Shown here: positions 1 through 10,528 of the stretch, piece after piece
Layout: the number at the start of each line of letters is the position of its first letter
How positions within the stretch are numbered: the stretch's first letter is position 1
Origin: Pseudoalteromonas flavipulchra NCIMB 2033 = ATCC BAA-314
GTDB taxonomy: Bacteria > Pseudomonadota > Gammaproteobacteria > Enterobacterales > Alteromonadaceae
Length of the DNA stretch: 64,000 nucleotides
Assembly: GCA_000814665.1 (NCBI GenBank)
Contig: JWIH01000009.1
Location: 62,001 to 126,000, forward strand
Direction of reading: 5' to 3'
Notes under the pieces: generated by a model
Databases searched by the model: none
Seen by the model: only the letters and a program-made list of their open reading frames with translations
What the model was told of the DNA's origin: nothing
Made by a program: the position numbers and the translations under genes

Positions 1-906
1 GTTTATCCATTCGATGCACCGGATTCAGAATCCTTGATCCGTAATGCGGATATCGCCATGATCCATGCAAAGCAGTCGGGAAGAAATGCATTCAAGTTCT
101 TTACTGAGTCAATGAATGAAGAGATCAGTAAAAAGCTTCGGTTAGAAACCGCAATGAAAACGGCGGTTAAAGACGGTGAGTTTTTCAATCATTATCAGCC
201 TATCATCAATACCACTACAGGTCAGCTTGCAGGCGTCGAATTACTTATGCGCTGGCGCAATAATGACATGCTAATTCCTCCATGCGATTTTATTCCAATA
301 GCAGAAGAAAGCGGTTTGATTGAAACCTTGACTGAACAAGCGCTTATCAGAGCCTTGATAGAATTGCGTCCATTGTTTACACAAGAACCCGACTTTTATT
401 TATCTCTTAATTTAAGCGCAGTTCATATTTTACGCTCAGACATTGCCCACCAATTCACTGAGATTTTAAAAGCGCATGGTCTCACTAACCGGTGTTTAAG
501 ACTTGAAATCACCGAGTCAATCTTTATGTCTGATATGGTTAAGGCTCGGGCAACTATCAACGAAATGAAACGGGCTGACTTTGTATTACTACTCGATGAC
601 TTCGGCACCGGCTTTTCGTCACTTACGTACCTGAATGAGTTCCCTCTTGATATCATAAAAATTGATCAAGGATTTGTACGTAACATGAGCGCAAAACCCG
701 CGAATAAATCTATCATTAGAACCATTTATTTACTGGCACAAAGCTTAAACATGAAGTGTATTGCAGAAGGTGTAGAGACAGAATCTCAGCTTAATTACCT
801 AAGAGACGTAGGCTGTGAATATATGCAAGGCTATCACTTCGCAAAGCCTATGGCGATTGACGATTTACTGGCATTTTACGAACAGCATGAACGCTCAAGA
901 GCTTGA
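1..906 (+). CDS. GGDEF-EAL c-di-GMP signalling protein, 5' partial
   Basis: The reading frame is open from base 1, so the gene enters from the left and only its C-terminal 301 residues are present. The first ~40 residues are the end of a GGDEF domain (RNADIAMIHAKQSGRNAF, as in active and degenerate cyclases). An EAL phosphodiesterase domain follows. It reads ELLMRW in place of EALxRW but keeps the first Glu, and it keeps LEITES, DDFGTGFSSL, KID and EGVETE, so the metal and base residues look intact and c-di-GMP hydrolysis is likely. The TTG at 34 lies inside the GGDEF tail and is not a real start. A hairpin follows the stop codon. The N-terminal sensor is outside the window. Confidence 0.93.
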   Translation, partial: VYPFDAPDSESLIRNADIAMIHAKQSGRNAFKFFTESMNEEISKKLRLETAMKTAVKDGEFFNHYQPIINTTTGQLAGVELLMRWRNNDMLIPPCDFIPIAEESGLIETLTEQALIRALIELRPLFTQEPDFYLSLNLSAVHILRSDIAHQFTEILKAHGLTNRCLRLEITESIFMSDMVKARATINEMKRADFVLLLDDFGTGFSSLTYLNEFPLDIIKIDQGFVRNMSAKPANKSIIRTIYLLAQSLNMKCIAEGVETESQLNYLRDVGCEYMQGYHFAKPMAIDDLLAFYEQHERSRA

Positions 907-938
907 CCTCGGGCTCAATACTTTAATGTAGTGACTGC

Positions 939-960
939 GGGCTAACAAGCGTTAGCCCTT
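939..960. terminator. Hairpin between convergent genes
   Basis: GGGCTAAC (939-946) and GTTAGCCC (951-958) form a perfect 8-bp stem with loop AAGC. The hairpin lies between the EAL gene and the convergent hybrid kinase and overlaps the kinase stop codon (952-954). The U-run is short, so this is a plausible but not strong terminator, probably for the EAL gene. Confidence 0.5.
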
Positions 961-3735
961 ATCTAGCGTTTCACTATCAGGCAGTTCTGAGCGCTGCCAT
1001 TCACTAAGTTTTTGATAGAGTTCATTAATATCAATGGGTTTTGCAATAAAATCATCCATGCCCGCCTGGATACATTTTTGTTTATCTTCCTCGTAGGCGT
1101 TGGCTGTTATCGCAATAATATGTGGATTGCCATAAATATTTGGCTCGTTTCTGATTGCTTTGGTACAAGCAAAACCATCCATATTCGGCATTTGGCAATC
1201 CATTAAAACCAAGGCATAGTTCTTCGCCTTCATCGCTACTAAGGCTTCGACTCCGTCGTCCACTTTGTCTAACAAGCAATGGGTTTTCTCGAGCAACTTA
1301 CCAACAACCACTTGGTTAATTTTATTGTCTTCTACCAATAGAATATCAAGGCCGTTGAAATCAGGTGCCCCAACTTCTTGTTGCTCTCTCTTGACCCCCT
1401 GCCCTTTTGAGGCCGGAATATCTACATAGAATTGACTACCAAGCCCAAGCTCACTGTGAATCCTTATCTCACCATGCATCGCTTCAACTAGTTTTTTAGA
1501 AATGGCTAAGCCAAGTCCAGTACCACCAAACTTTCTTGTGGTTGAAAGATCTGCTTGAGTAAACTCATGAAATAACGTTTCCTGCTGCGCTTTTGAAATG
1601 CCGATCCCAGTGTCAGCAACGGTAAACTTTAATATCCCACTATCATAATGGACGGAGAATGTGATCTGGCCTTTGTTGGTAAACTTTCCAGCATTGCTGA
1701 GTAAATTATTTACCACTTGTGATACACGTAGTTCATCTAACTCAAGGTATGTAGGTAGTTCACTACCCTTTTCGTACTTAAACTCAACGCCATATCTGAC
1801 ATTGGAAATTTTAAAAATGCTGACCAAACTGTCGAGCATTTCTTGCAAGTTCACAACTCGACGTTCTATTTTCAAAGCCCCCGCCTCAATTTTAGAATAA
1901 TCCAAAATATCATTGAGGATAAGCATTAGATTCTTTGCCGATTGCCGTATAATTGTTATTTGGTCTGCCATCTCATTGCTAAGGCTTTGCTCTCTGATCA
2001 AGCTATCCGACATACCGATAATTCCATTTAACGGCGTTCTAATTTCATGGCTCATATTGGCAAGGAATCGGCTCTTGGAATGGTTGGCAGCATTAGCGGC
2101 TTCAACGGCTTTGGTTAGCTCTTCCGTTTTCTCAGCGACTTGCTGCTCTAATTCACGATTGAAGTCGGTAAGCTTGCGGTTAAGTCTTTCGTTTTCCAAG
2201 CTTGCTTGGTTTTGTTTTGTAAAACTCAGTGTTAGCTTAAACGCCAACTGATTGAACTGTTGCTGCAACTCAATTATTTCTAGAAAGCTGCTGTCTGCAT
2301 TGGCCGAATTTTCGATTAAAGTTGAAGGTTCGTAAGCACGAATATCATGACTGAGCGCCACAATTGGACGCACCAACAATCGCGTGAGCTGACGGACAAA
2401 AATAGAGCTCAATATAATAATCGCAAGCGCAAGCCCCAATGCATCTGACCAAGCTTCAGCAGCAACTAAGTTAAGATACTTACGGTCAAGCATAGTAATA
2501 ACTGACCATCCATATTGTTTAGATAACGCAGCCTGTTTAAATAAGATTTGCTCGGTAGAATCTTCAAAAGTTGAGGATTCCTTATCAAATAAGGCCTGCA
2601 ACACCACATCACTTGGCATATCTAGGGTTTTAAATTCGGTCTTTAACGAGCTATAAACGACCCTTTTGTGTTTATCCAACACAATCAAATTAGCATCTTC
2701 AGCAAGAATTTTTGGAATAAAGCGTTCAAACGAGCCAAATATTAAAGACCCTTCCACAATCCCCTTAAACTCTTCAGCGATAAAGATTGGTGCTGAAATT
2801 GCTACAATAGGTGCTTCATCAAAACCACGTCCTTGAAATATGCCTGAAACAAATCCTCCTGGGTATTCAGATGCTTTAATAAAATAATCTCTATCAGATA
2901 CATTGGCATTTGTTCCCTTCATCGTATCAGCAAAATGCTGAGGATAAAGGTGAGTAACATTAGCATCTTTGTCCGCGACAATCGCGGTTCTAAAATTCGC
3001 ATGAGTTTTTAGCAATCGCTCGATAACATAGTCGGCATCAATCCCTAAGGATACATCTGTTGCGGATATCACCATCGCGCGACGATATGCATCAAGGTAG
3101 TCATCAATTTGAGCGACAATAGAACCAGAGGCTTCTTCAAGCTGTGTTTTTATCTCAGCTTCAATTCTTTTGTAGTAATTGTTTGTCAATACAACGGTTG
3201 TCATCAATACAACCAAAACGATAACAAGGTTGACGGTAGAATTAAGAATTTGATTGAGCGGCATCCCTTGCCACTTGCTGCGAGTAAAGAAAAAGCTCAG
3301 CAAGTCGACCACAGCGAGACAAATACCTGCATTGATTAGGTACTTAGCAAGTGCAGTAAATATAACGAGTAAAGGCAATTCGAGGGCAAAATAGCCGAAA
3401 ATAAATAATGCAGGCAAACCCAACAAAATCCAATAAACGATACCCCGAACAAAAAATGGCTTGGCGAAACGGACACAAACAAAGTGAAGCCACAACACTT
3501 CGAAGAAAAAAACCACAGAGGGCCAAGCATGCTCCCATCGATACCAAATAAAGCCGGCACCAATAATCACAGCAATAATGGCATAGCGCCATCCGCATAG
3601 TAGCAGGATAAATAGTACAAACAGCTGGCCAAAAAGAAACTCAGAGCTATCCAAAAACCAAATTGGCAACAGATTGGCCAGCCCGCCTAATACACCTAAG
3701 ACTAAAGTTATGATGAGCGCTTGCTTTTGATTCAA
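952..3735 (-). CDS. Membrane hybrid sensor histidine kinase (dCACHE-like sensor, HisKA-HATPase-REC)
   Basis: 927 residues. The first ~160 residues are strongly hydrophobic with several predicted helices, resembling a MASE1-type integral sensor (inferred). A further helix near 170-190 precedes an extracytoplasmic dCACHE-like region to about 440, another helix and a linker. Then come a HisKA H-box ([10 protein letters not shown], phospho-acceptor His563), a HATPase domain with DTGIGI and GGTGLGLAI, and a C-terminal receiver with VEDNKIN and the phospho-Asp846 in [11 protein letters not shown]. No HPt domain is present, so phosphotransfer beyond the receiver needs a separate protein. The start is TTG at 3735 because an in-frame stop lies two codons upstream. 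The ligand is unknown. Its neighbours on both sides are signalling genes. Confidence 0.9.
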   Translation of the reverse strand: MNQKQALIITLVLGVLGGLANLLPIWFLDSSEFLFGQLFVLFILLLCGWRYAIIAVIIGAGFIWYRWEHAWPSVVFFFEVLWLHFVCVRFAKPFFVRGIVYWILLGLPALFIFGYFALELPLLVIFTALAKYLINAGICLAVVDLLSFFFTRSKWQGMPLNQILNSTVNLVIVLVVLMTTVVLTNNYYKRIEAEIKTQLEEASGSIVAQIDDYLDAYRRAMVISATDVSLGIDADYVIERLLKTHANFRTAIVADKDANVTHLYPQHFADTMKGTNANVSDRDYFIKASEYPGGFVSGIFQGRGFDEAPIVAISAPIFIAEEFKGIVEGSLIFGSFERFIPKILAEDANLIVLDKHKRVVYSSLKTEFKTLDMPSDVVLQALFDKESSTFEDSTEQILFKQAALSKQYGWSVITMLDRKYLNLVAAEAWSDALGLALAIIILSSIFVRQLTRLLVRPIVALSHDIRAYEPSTLIENSANADSSFLEIIELQQQFNQLAFKLTLSFTKQNQASLENERLNRKLTDFNRELEQQVAEKTEELTKAVEAANAANHSKSRFLANMSHEIRTPLNGIIGMSDSLIREQSLSNEMADQITIIRQSAKNLMLILNDILDYSKIEAGALKIERRVVNLQEMLDSLVSIFKISNVRYGVEFKYEKGSELPTYLELDELRVSQVVNNLLSNAGKFTNKGQITFSVHYDSGILKFTVADTGIGISKAQQETLFHEFTQADLSTTRKFGGTGLGLAISKKLVEAMHGEIRIHSELGLGSQFYVDIPASKGQGVKREQQEVGAPDFNGLDILLVEDNKINQVVVGKLLEKTHCLLDKVDDGVEALVAMKAKNYALVLMDCQMPNMDGFACTKAIRNEPNIYGNPHIIAITANAYEEDKQKCIQAGMDDFIAKPIDINELYQKLSEWQRSELPDSETLDKG

Positions 3736-3853
3736 ATGTTACACCACCGGTTTGTGATACTGCCTATGTATAACAATAAAAAATATTTTAAAACCTGCCA
3801 AGGTAGTGTAACAAATAACTAAAAAATATATCACACATTAGGATATGTTTACC

Positions 3854-4744
3854 CTAATGATGAGGGCAATCATGGCTCTCTATTTGTAGCACACTACTCA
3901 GTACATTAAAGGACTTTTTCAACGCTTCTTCCACTTCTACACGACACGCTGAATCATGAGATTCGATAGTACAGTGATGCTTTAATACCACATGTGCACC
4001 AACGACAACCGCCCCATCAATTTTGCTAACCGTAATATTATGGGCGCTTTCAACATGCTCGGTAGACACAATCGTTTTCTCAACTTCTTGAACCGTCGGC
4101 AAAACTTCTGGAGGTGTAGCAAGCCCTTTAAGACAAGCAATTATCACCTTAATACCTGTAAATAATACAAAGACGGAAATCAGCATGCTCGAGAGAATAT
4201 CAACCACCTCCCAGCCTGTGAGGTGTATGATCACACCTGCGATAAATGTCGATATGGTGGACAGTAAATCAAAAAATGAGTGCAAGAAAACAGCGTAGAC
4301 GTTAATACTGTCTTTACGGCCTTTGTACAACACCCAAGCGGAAGCGCCGTGAAATAAAAACCCAATTGCAGCAATCATAGACATTAAATAGCTGTTCACC
4401 TCTAGATCGTGACCGCCCGCATGATGAGACAACCGCTCACTCCCTTCGAGTAAAATAATTACCGCAATTGAAAGGTAGAGGATGCCATTAATAAGCCCGC
4501 CAGTATATTCAGCTCGCTTGTAACCATCGTTATATGTTTTAGCAAGATAAACAGCCACACTTGACGCTATCAATGCGATAAACAAAGAACTATTGTGAAC
4601 AAACAAGTGTCCAGCATCAGCCAATACTGCGAGAGAATTAGCGTAATAAGCACCAATAACTTGAATGATCATAAAAGAGCAAGTGATTGCAAGCGCAATC
4701 AGTAGTCTTCGGCGAGAAGCTTGGTGCGTAGTGATATCTGTCAT
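3854..4744 (-). CDS. Cation diffusion facilitator (CDF) family metal exporter
   Basis: 296 residues, the usual length for a CzcD/ZitB-type cation/proton antiporter of the inner membrane, with six predicted helices and a C-terminal cytoplasmic ferredoxin-like domain (about 205-290) ending in a His-rich HDCPHH tail. The TM2 motif reads DAGHLFVHN (His46, His50) where ZitB-type proteins have HxxxD. TM5 keeps HSFFD (His155, Asp159). Zn(II) is the default substrate, but the Asp-to-His change at position 50 could alter metal preference (inference). ATG at 4744. The gene is alone, with a repeat-containing intergenic region upstream. No metal-responsive regulator is adjacent. Confidence 0.88.
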   Translation of the reverse strand: MTDITTHQASRRRLLIALAITCSFMIIQVIGAYYANSLAVLADAGHLFVHNSSLFIALIASSVAVYLAKTYNDGYKRAEYTGGLINGILYLSIAVIILLEGSERLSHHAGGHDLEVNSYLMSMIAAIGFLFHGASAWVLYKGRKDSINVYAVFLHSFFDLLSTISTFIAGVIIHLTGWEVVDILSSMLISVFVLFTGIKVIIACLKGLATPPEVLPTVQEVEKTIVSTEHVESAHNITVSKIDGAVVVGAHVVLKHHCTIESHDSACRVEVEEALKKSFNVLSSVLQIESHDCPHH

Positions 4745-4900
4745 GAAATGAGTCGTGTACCTAATTTAATATAAGATGCTACGTACAACCACAGCATAAG
4801 ATGGAGCCACTTGACTAAATGCACCTCACCTTATCTTTTTATACCGTGTAGGAAAAAGCTGTGATTCAAAAATACAGAAATAAATCTAGAAATATACGTA

Positions 4901-5105
4901 GTTAACCTGAGCTTAGGGTAATTAATGCCTTTCTATCAGCCAGTTTTAGCGCTAACTGCGTTGAATTCACTTCCAATAGCCAGCTATTGGTGCGCAAATT
5001 CGCCTAGTTATCACCAAAACTCTCTGGCTAGATAAAGAAGTAATTTAATGTTACTTTAGAAACAATGAGTTACCTCACTCCTTATCCAAACCTCAGGTTA
5101 GTTAT
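4901..5105. repeat. Dispersed repeat, copy A (TAACCTGAG-ended, MITE-like)
   Basis: About 205 bp bounded by inverted TAACCTGAG ends (near 4903 and ending near 5100). Most of its length matches, in inverted orientation, the element at 26537-26787, including long identical stretches around the CAATAGCCAGCTATTGG palindrome. Relative to that copy, it lacks about 57 bp of central sequence. It encodes nothing and occupies most of the 4745-5248 intergenic gap. No other gene is seen in that gap. Confidence 0.8.
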
Positions 5106-5248
5106 CGTTTAAACATTGCCCTAAATGGCAATGATATACAGTCTCAATTGTAACGTTTCCACGAGTTAAATGCACTAACATTTGCGGCTGTAACGGCCGA
5201 CTTGATGGAATTTTAGCGCTTATCGCTTTTACTTGTGGAAAAGTACAA

Positions 5249-5734
5249 TTAGATTTTCTCCAGTTGAGTCACAACGTCGTTTGCGATTTGCCTTAGTATT
5301 TCACAGTCAGCTTCACTCAACTCTCGGGGCTCTAGGTCGATAACACACACAGTTCCAACGCGAAAACCGCTAGACAATATGATAGGCGCACCCGCATAAA
5401 ATCGAATATGAGGGGCATTTAACACCAAAGGGTTGTCCATAAAGCGAGGATCTTCGAGCGTATCGGAAACTACGAATACCGTGTCTTCTAATATTGCATG
5501 GCCGCAAAATGAAACGTCACGAGACGTTTGCTCAGCATCTAATCCAAAGCGGGATTTAAACCATTGCCTGTCCTTGTCAACAAGACTTACCAACGCAATT
5601 GGAGCATCAAAAACATGGGCAGTAAATTGAGTAATTCGGTCCAATTCAAGTGTTGGTTTTGTATCGAGTATCGCAAGCTCCCTAAGCGCATGTAACCTAG
5701 CGGGTTCGTTTTTAGGTAACTCAGGGATTTTCAT
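5249..5734 (-). CDS. GAF domain protein
   Basis: 161 residues consisting of one GAF domain (about 20-158) with the family signature IALVSLVDKDRQWFKS, then SFCGHAI and RFYAGAPI. Such stand-alone GAF proteins resemble the N-terminal sensor modules of diguanylate cyclases and kinases, but no output domain follows here. It has no signal peptide and is likely cytoplasmic. ATG at 5734. It is divergent from the giant NIT-domain kinase, with 61 bp between starts, suggesting shared control and possibly a functional partnership (inference). The bound ligand cannot be told from the sequence. Confidence 0.85.
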   Translation of the reverse strand: MKIPELPKNEPARLHALRELAILDTKPTLELDRITQFTAHVFDAPIALVSLVDKDRQWFKSRFGLDAEQTSRDVSFCGHAILEDTVFVVSDTLEDPRFMDNPLVLNAPHIRFYAGAPIILSSGFRVGTVCVIDLEPRELSEADCEILRQIANDVVTQLEKI

Positions 5735-5795
5735 AATCTACTTAATTAGACAGTGTTTATATTTCTACTATAGTTTGTTTTGTGAGGTAACGCAG

Positions 5796-8700
5796 GTGGC
5801 AAATGTGAGCAAGTATTTTAAAATAATCTCCCTAACCCTTTTTTCCCTAGTCTGCTTGAGTGGTTTTTACCTTGAAATCAACGAGTTTAATAAAAATCGT
5901 GTGGTTCACCAGAGTCTGACTTTATACTACAACAACCTTTCCGCCCTAGATAAAGCGATTGATGTGATCTTTAGTCTGCAACGTGAACGCGGCATGTCCA
6001 CGGGATTTAAGTCCGAGGAAGAACACGACGCGCGGCTACTTGCATATTATCAGGAAACGGACGAAAAAATAATAAGACTCACAGCTGAAAAACTCACGAG
6101 CATTAATAACTTCGATCAGTTTCAATTGACCATAAAAGACGATATACAAACACTGAGAAAGCTCAATAGACAAGCAAATATCAATCACGAGCAACTATTT
6201 CTTCGCTACACAATTTTGATAAATCACTTAATCGATACAGTCCGAACCATACAAACTGAGCAGTCCTTCATCCATAACTTTGGTAGCAACGAGGACAAAA
6301 CACAGTATCAGAATATTCACACACTTATCAGAGCGATAGAGTTAGGGGGCAGACTCAGAGCTAAGATCAGCCGATACCTAACGGCAGATGAAGAGGCCAC
6401 TAGATTAAGTGCAATGAGAAGCGCGCTACAATACTACGCCACTCATGTCACACTGATGGACAGCCTCAAAGATAATCAAAATACCGTACAGCTATACAAT
6501 GCTGCTACGGCGTCTAGAGAGTATGACTATGTCACCTCAGCCCTAAACCGCTTTAGCCGTGGAGCTGAAGCCAACTTACCACACTATGTGTGGTGGGATA
6601 ACAGTACTGCCTATTTGAACCTGCTCGCTAGTGGTAGCTTGAATTTACTTAAATATATGAAGGACTCAGCTGCTGCATCTATGCAAAAGTCACAAGAGCG
6701 AGCTCAAACCTCACTCATTATCTCTTTAACTATTGCACTGCTTTATATCATTTTAATTTGCCTATTGATTAAAGCGTTTACCGAATTAAAAATATATAAA
6801 ACGGCACCGCTTAGAACACAAACTGCACAGCTCATTGTAATATTTTCGTCAGTACTTGCCGTGCTATTTGTGGAACATTTTGCAAGCCAAAAGCAGCTAT
6901 TGTACCTCTCTGAAGTGCAAACTCTTAGGCAGCTAAACAACCACTCATTAGAGCGTATCAACCACCTTAAAACGCTATGGTATAAGCCACATATAGAAAG
7001 CCTTAGATATGCCAGTATTGGTACCAATGCCAATCTCACTAAACCATCTCAGTTGCAAACGCTAGACGTTAATAAGCTTAATAACACTCCGTATATAGAC
7101 AAAAGCCAGATCGCGTCGTTTTATTCTCAATATCAAGAAAGTTTGCACCGTGGAGGGGTAGTTACACAAATCATAAGGGGTAATGATGGTCACCGTATAT
7201 TGATTATGACGGGTCTTGGGCTATCCGATAAGGGGCTGACGCAAACACTGTATTGGTACGAAGCTCAACTAGATGTGTTACTTAGCAGCCTAGAACTCAG
7301 CCTTGATACTCGCCTAGAAAACGCATCAGGTTACTACACTAAGCAGGAAGTCGAAGCGATTAAAATTAGCGGCACACATACTCCATTAAGCCAATTACTG
7401 CTTACTAATAATCTTGACCAAACCGACTTTCTAAGTGCAAAAATCTGGGATCAGGAGCTTCAAGTGGGTACCTATGCCTATTCACGTGAAGCATTTAATC
7501 AAGATCTCTTCTACACTATAGAAATTAAGTTTATCTGGCAGGTATTGTCATTAGTTGCATTTTGCTTATTTGGTTTAGCAATTAGCTATCGCGCCCAACA
7601 AAAAGCAAAATTAGACAAGCAAGCTGCAAAAGACGCTATCCAAAAGCGCCAAACTTTATTGAATTCATCTGAAAAGCTTGCCGCCATCGGCAGTTTTGAG
7701 GTGGCTGTTGGGCAACAACTAGCACATACCTCTGAAGGCTTTAGGACGCTGTTTAACTTAACTCCCGAACTTGAGTACCATAATTTAAAACCAATTATAA
7801 AATTGCTCGATAGTGACAATAGGAAGAAGTTGCAATCAAACTTACGTTCCTTAACTCACGATCAATCTAGTGAACTTCAATTGACAATAAGAGACGAGTC
7901 TTCAACTAGATATCTAAATGTAATTCTCAATTTAAAATACTACTCAAGTGAAAATTCGCAGTTTGTTGTCGGGGTTGTAAAAGATGTAACGAATCAAGTT
8001 AATGAAAGCAATCGCCAAAAGAGAATACAAAAGGAACTCGTCGCCGCGAGAAAAGAGGCCCTAGAAAAAATGCATGAAGCTGATGTGGAAAGAATGTCAG
8101 CGCAGCATTTACTTAAAGTCCAAAAGTCGACAGAAAAGCTGCTTCAAGAAGCCATTGATTCATTTCCAGCATTTATCCTGCTAATTGATGAAGACCAGCA
8201 TATAGCTATGCTGAATCAGTTTAACGAACACATCAAAAGAACTGATCACAACGAATACCAATTCATGGGAAGCTCTCTCAACAAAGGCTCTGACGTTATA
8301 GCATTTATTACCCAGCTTCCAATGACAGACAATAGCGAATTACTGTCCATGTTAGAAGAGGCAAAAGACAAAGAACAATATCAAGCACTAACAACGTGCC
8401 AGTATGTCAGTGAAGATATCCTTCACTGGTTCAACGTGTTAGTGAAAAACATCACCACAGATTCAGGGAAATACACTCTCATCTACCAGAATGATATCAC
8501 TAAAAGTATCAACTTTTCTGCAGAGCTTGAGCAAGCTCGCATAAAAGCAGAGCAAGCAAGTGAAGCAAAGTCTCGTTTCCTAGCAACAATGAGTCACGAG
8601 ATAAGAACGCCGATGAACGGCGTGGTAGGCATGCTGGATATTCTTGCCCAATCTAACCTTGATCATGAGCAATCTCACCTCACCAAAGTCGCAAAAAGTT

Positions 8701-10499
8701 CAGCATTGGTGCTACTTCGAATAATTAACGACATATTAGACTTTTCAAAAATCGAAGCTGGAAAAATGCAACTTGAATCAACACCATTTAGCTGGCAAGA
8801 AATTATTAAAGAACTCGCAGAGCTCCTTGCATATCAAGCGGACTCTAAAAAGCTCAAGCTTGCCTTTTATCTTTCGCCACAGTTACCGAATTGGCAATTA
8901 GGAGATCCGGTTAGACTGCGCCAAATTTTATTAAATCTAATCGGTAACGCGTTAAAATTCACCAAAACTACCGCCACAGCCTCCGGCTTTGTAGAAGTGA
9001 CTATTGGGCGTTCTCCCGATGATGGTTATATGGAAATTAGCGTGAAAGACAATGGTAAAGGTATGTCCGAAGAACAAGTAGAAAACCTTTTTAAGCCATT
9101 TGTTCAAGCAGATAGCAGTATTCAACGCCAATATGGCGGTACCGGACTGGGCCTTTCCATTACCCACAAACTTGTTGCCATGATGGAGGGGGAGATTGAC
9201 TGTAGAAGCCTAGAGGGTTTTGGCAGCAACTTTATTGTTACTCTGCCATACTGTGAAGTGCCAAAACAAACCAGCGCCATTAGCTTAACCTTAGACAGAC
9301 TAAAAATTGCCGTAGTGGGTGACGAGGACAAATTTGAAAAAGATCTGCAAAATCAACTACGCATCTATGAAGCCCAATGTGAAATATTCCCTCGAGAACT
9401 GTTTAATGCGCAACTAATTGATAGTCAACAATTTGATTATCTCGTTATCACTGCAGAAGCCTTCCAACAACTCACTACAGAAGGAAAAGAAGTTTTCATC
9501 GCTGAAAGCGAGTGCAAGTATATTTTGCTAGACAATAATCAGGATAAGCTTCCGCATGCAAATAATATCAACGTCTCAAACCTCGCGCTATATCCTTATT
9601 ACGCTTATAAAGTCGTTTCACACATCGCTACCTTAGAAGGGCTAATCGACAGTGAATCAACAAATGACGACAGCGATAATAAATTTAAGACATTGCCTAC
9701 AATTAGTGATGCCCAAGCACTTAACAAACTAATCTTAGTCGTTGAGGACAATGTTTATAATCAGGATTTATTCAAAAGACAGCTGGCACTGCTAGGCTAT
9801 CAATGCATTATCGCCGACAATGGTAAAGTTGCCTTGCAACTACTCGAACAGTATCACTTTTCACTTATTATTTCGGATTGCCATATGCCAGTGATGGATG
9901 GCTATGAATTCACGAAACAGCGTCGCGAGCATGAACGTGAACGCAATCTAGAGCACATTCCTATCATTGCAGCAACGGCTAATGCGTTAGACGGTGAGAA
10001 AGATATTTGCTTTAACGCCGGGATGGACGATTACATTGCAAAACCCATTGTCTTGCAAAAATTAAACAAAAAGCTAAAAAAATGGTTTTCAAGCAACATT
10101 CCAACAAACAGCCAAGAAGCGGAGAATACTCCCTCACTGATGGAGGAACTAGATGCGCCAACCAGACATATCGACTTGGTGATACTCAGTGAATATGTAG
10201 GTACAGATAAAGAGTTACAGAGTATTTTCTTAAGAAGCTTTGTTGACGACACAAAAAAACTGTTACAAGGGGTAGACCTAGAACATCCTGAAAGTGTCAA
10301 GAATATTGCACATCAAGGAAAAACCTCGGCAAAAGCAGTCGGCGCAACACAACTCTCTGAAAAAATGGCAGAACTTGAGCATGCAGCAAGTGAAGGTAAG
10401 CAGATAAAAATTGAAAATTTATTGAATCAATGTTTGATGCTTTTTGATAATGCACAAGCTGAAATCGCTTCTATACTTAATGTGGAAGATCTAACGTAA
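5796..10499 (+). CDS. Giant hybrid histidine kinase: NIT sensor, PAS-like, HisKA-HATPase-REC-HPt
   Basis: 1567 residues from GTG 5796, chosen over the TTG at 5775 because GAGG lies 8 nt before the GTG. An N-terminal membrane helix (about 8-26) precedes a periplasmic nitrate/nitrite-sensing NIT-like domain with the hallmark SLQRERGMSTGF. Further helices near 305-325 and 340-360, a second extracytoplasmic segment, a helix near 575 and PAS-like regions follow. Then come HisKA (SHEIRTPMNG, His934), HATPase (DNGKGMS, GGTGLGLSI), a receiver (VEDNVYNQ, phospho-Asp1361 in SDCHMPVMDG) and a C-terminal HPt domain with His1506 in IAHQGKTSAK. The whole phosphorelay is therefore in one chain. The likely next partner is the REC-EAL protein 29 bp downstream. 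Confidence 0.9.
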   Translation: MANVSKYFKIISLTLFSLVCLSGFYLEINEFNKNRVVHQSLTLYYNNLSALDKAIDVIFSLQRERGMSTGFKSEEEHDARLLAYYQETDEKIIRLTAEKLTSINNFDQFQLTIKDDIQTLRKLNRQANINHEQLFLRYTILINHLIDTVRTIQTEQSFIHNFGSNEDKTQYQNIHTLIRAIELGGRLRAKISRYLTADEEATRLSAMRSALQYYATHVTLMDSLKDNQNTVQLYNAATASREYDYVTSALNRFSRGAEANLPHYVWWDNSTAYLNLLASGSLNLLKYMKDSAAASMQKSQERAQTSLIISLTIALLYIILICLLIKAFTELKIYKTAPLRTQTAQLIVIFSSVLAVLFVEHFASQKQLLYLSEVQTLRQLNNHSLERINHLKTLWYKPHIESLRYASIGTNANLTKPSQLQTLDVNKLNNTPYIDKSQIASFYSQYQESLHRGGVVTQIIRGNDGHRILIMTGLGLSDKGLTQTLYWYEAQLDVLLSSLELSLDTRLENASGYYTKQEVEAIKISGTHTPLSQLLLTNNLDQTDFLSAKIWDQELQVGTYAYSREAFNQDLFYTIEIKFIWQVLSLVAFCLFGLAISYRAQQKAKLDKQAAKDAIQKRQTLLNSSEKLAAIGSFEVAVGQQLAHTSEGFRTLFNLTPELEYHNLKPIIKLLDSDNRKKLQSNLRSLTHDQSSELQLTIRDESSTRYLNVILNLKYYSSENSQFVVGVVKDVTNQVNESNRQKRIQKELVAARKEALEKMHEADVERMSAQHLLKVQKSTEKLLQEAIDSFPAFILLIDEDQHIAMLNQFNEHIKRTDHNEYQFMGSSLNKGSDVIAFITQLPMTDNSELLSMLEEAKDKEQYQALTTCQYVSEDILHWFNVLVKNITTDSGKYTLIYQNDITKSINFSAELEQARIKAEQASEAKSRFLATMSHEIRTPMNGVVGMLDILAQSNLDHEQSHLTKVAKSSALVLLRIINDILDFSKIEAGKMQLESTPFSWQEIIKELAELLAYQADSKKLKLAFYLSPQLPNWQLGDPVRLRQILLNLIGNALKFTKTTATASGFVEVTIGRSPDDGYMEISVKDNGKGMSEEQVENLFKPFVQADSSIQRQYGGTGLGLSITHKLVAMMEGEIDCRSLEGFGSNFIVTLPYCEVPKQTSAISLTLDRLKIAVVGDEDKFEKDLQNQLRIYEAQCEIFPRELFNAQLIDSQQFDYLVITAEAFQQLTTEGKEVFIAESECKYILLDNNQDKLPHANNINVSNLALYPYYAYKVVSHIATLEGLIDSESTNDDSDNKFKTLPTISDAQALNKLILVVEDNVYNQDLFKRQLALLGYQCIIADNGKVALQLLEQYHFSLIISDCHMPVMDGYEFTKQRREHERERNLEHIPIIAATANALDGEKDICFNAGMDDYIAKPIVLQKLNKKLKKWFSSNIPTNSQEAENTPSLMEELDAPTRHIDLVILSEYVGTDKELQSIFLRSFVDDTKKLLQGVDLEHPESVKNIAHQGKTSAKAVGATQLSEKMAELEHAASEGKQIKIENLLNQCLMLFDNAQAEIASILNVEDLT

Positions 10500-10528
10500 C
10501 ACGTGCTAAAAATTCAGGTCTAGTATGT

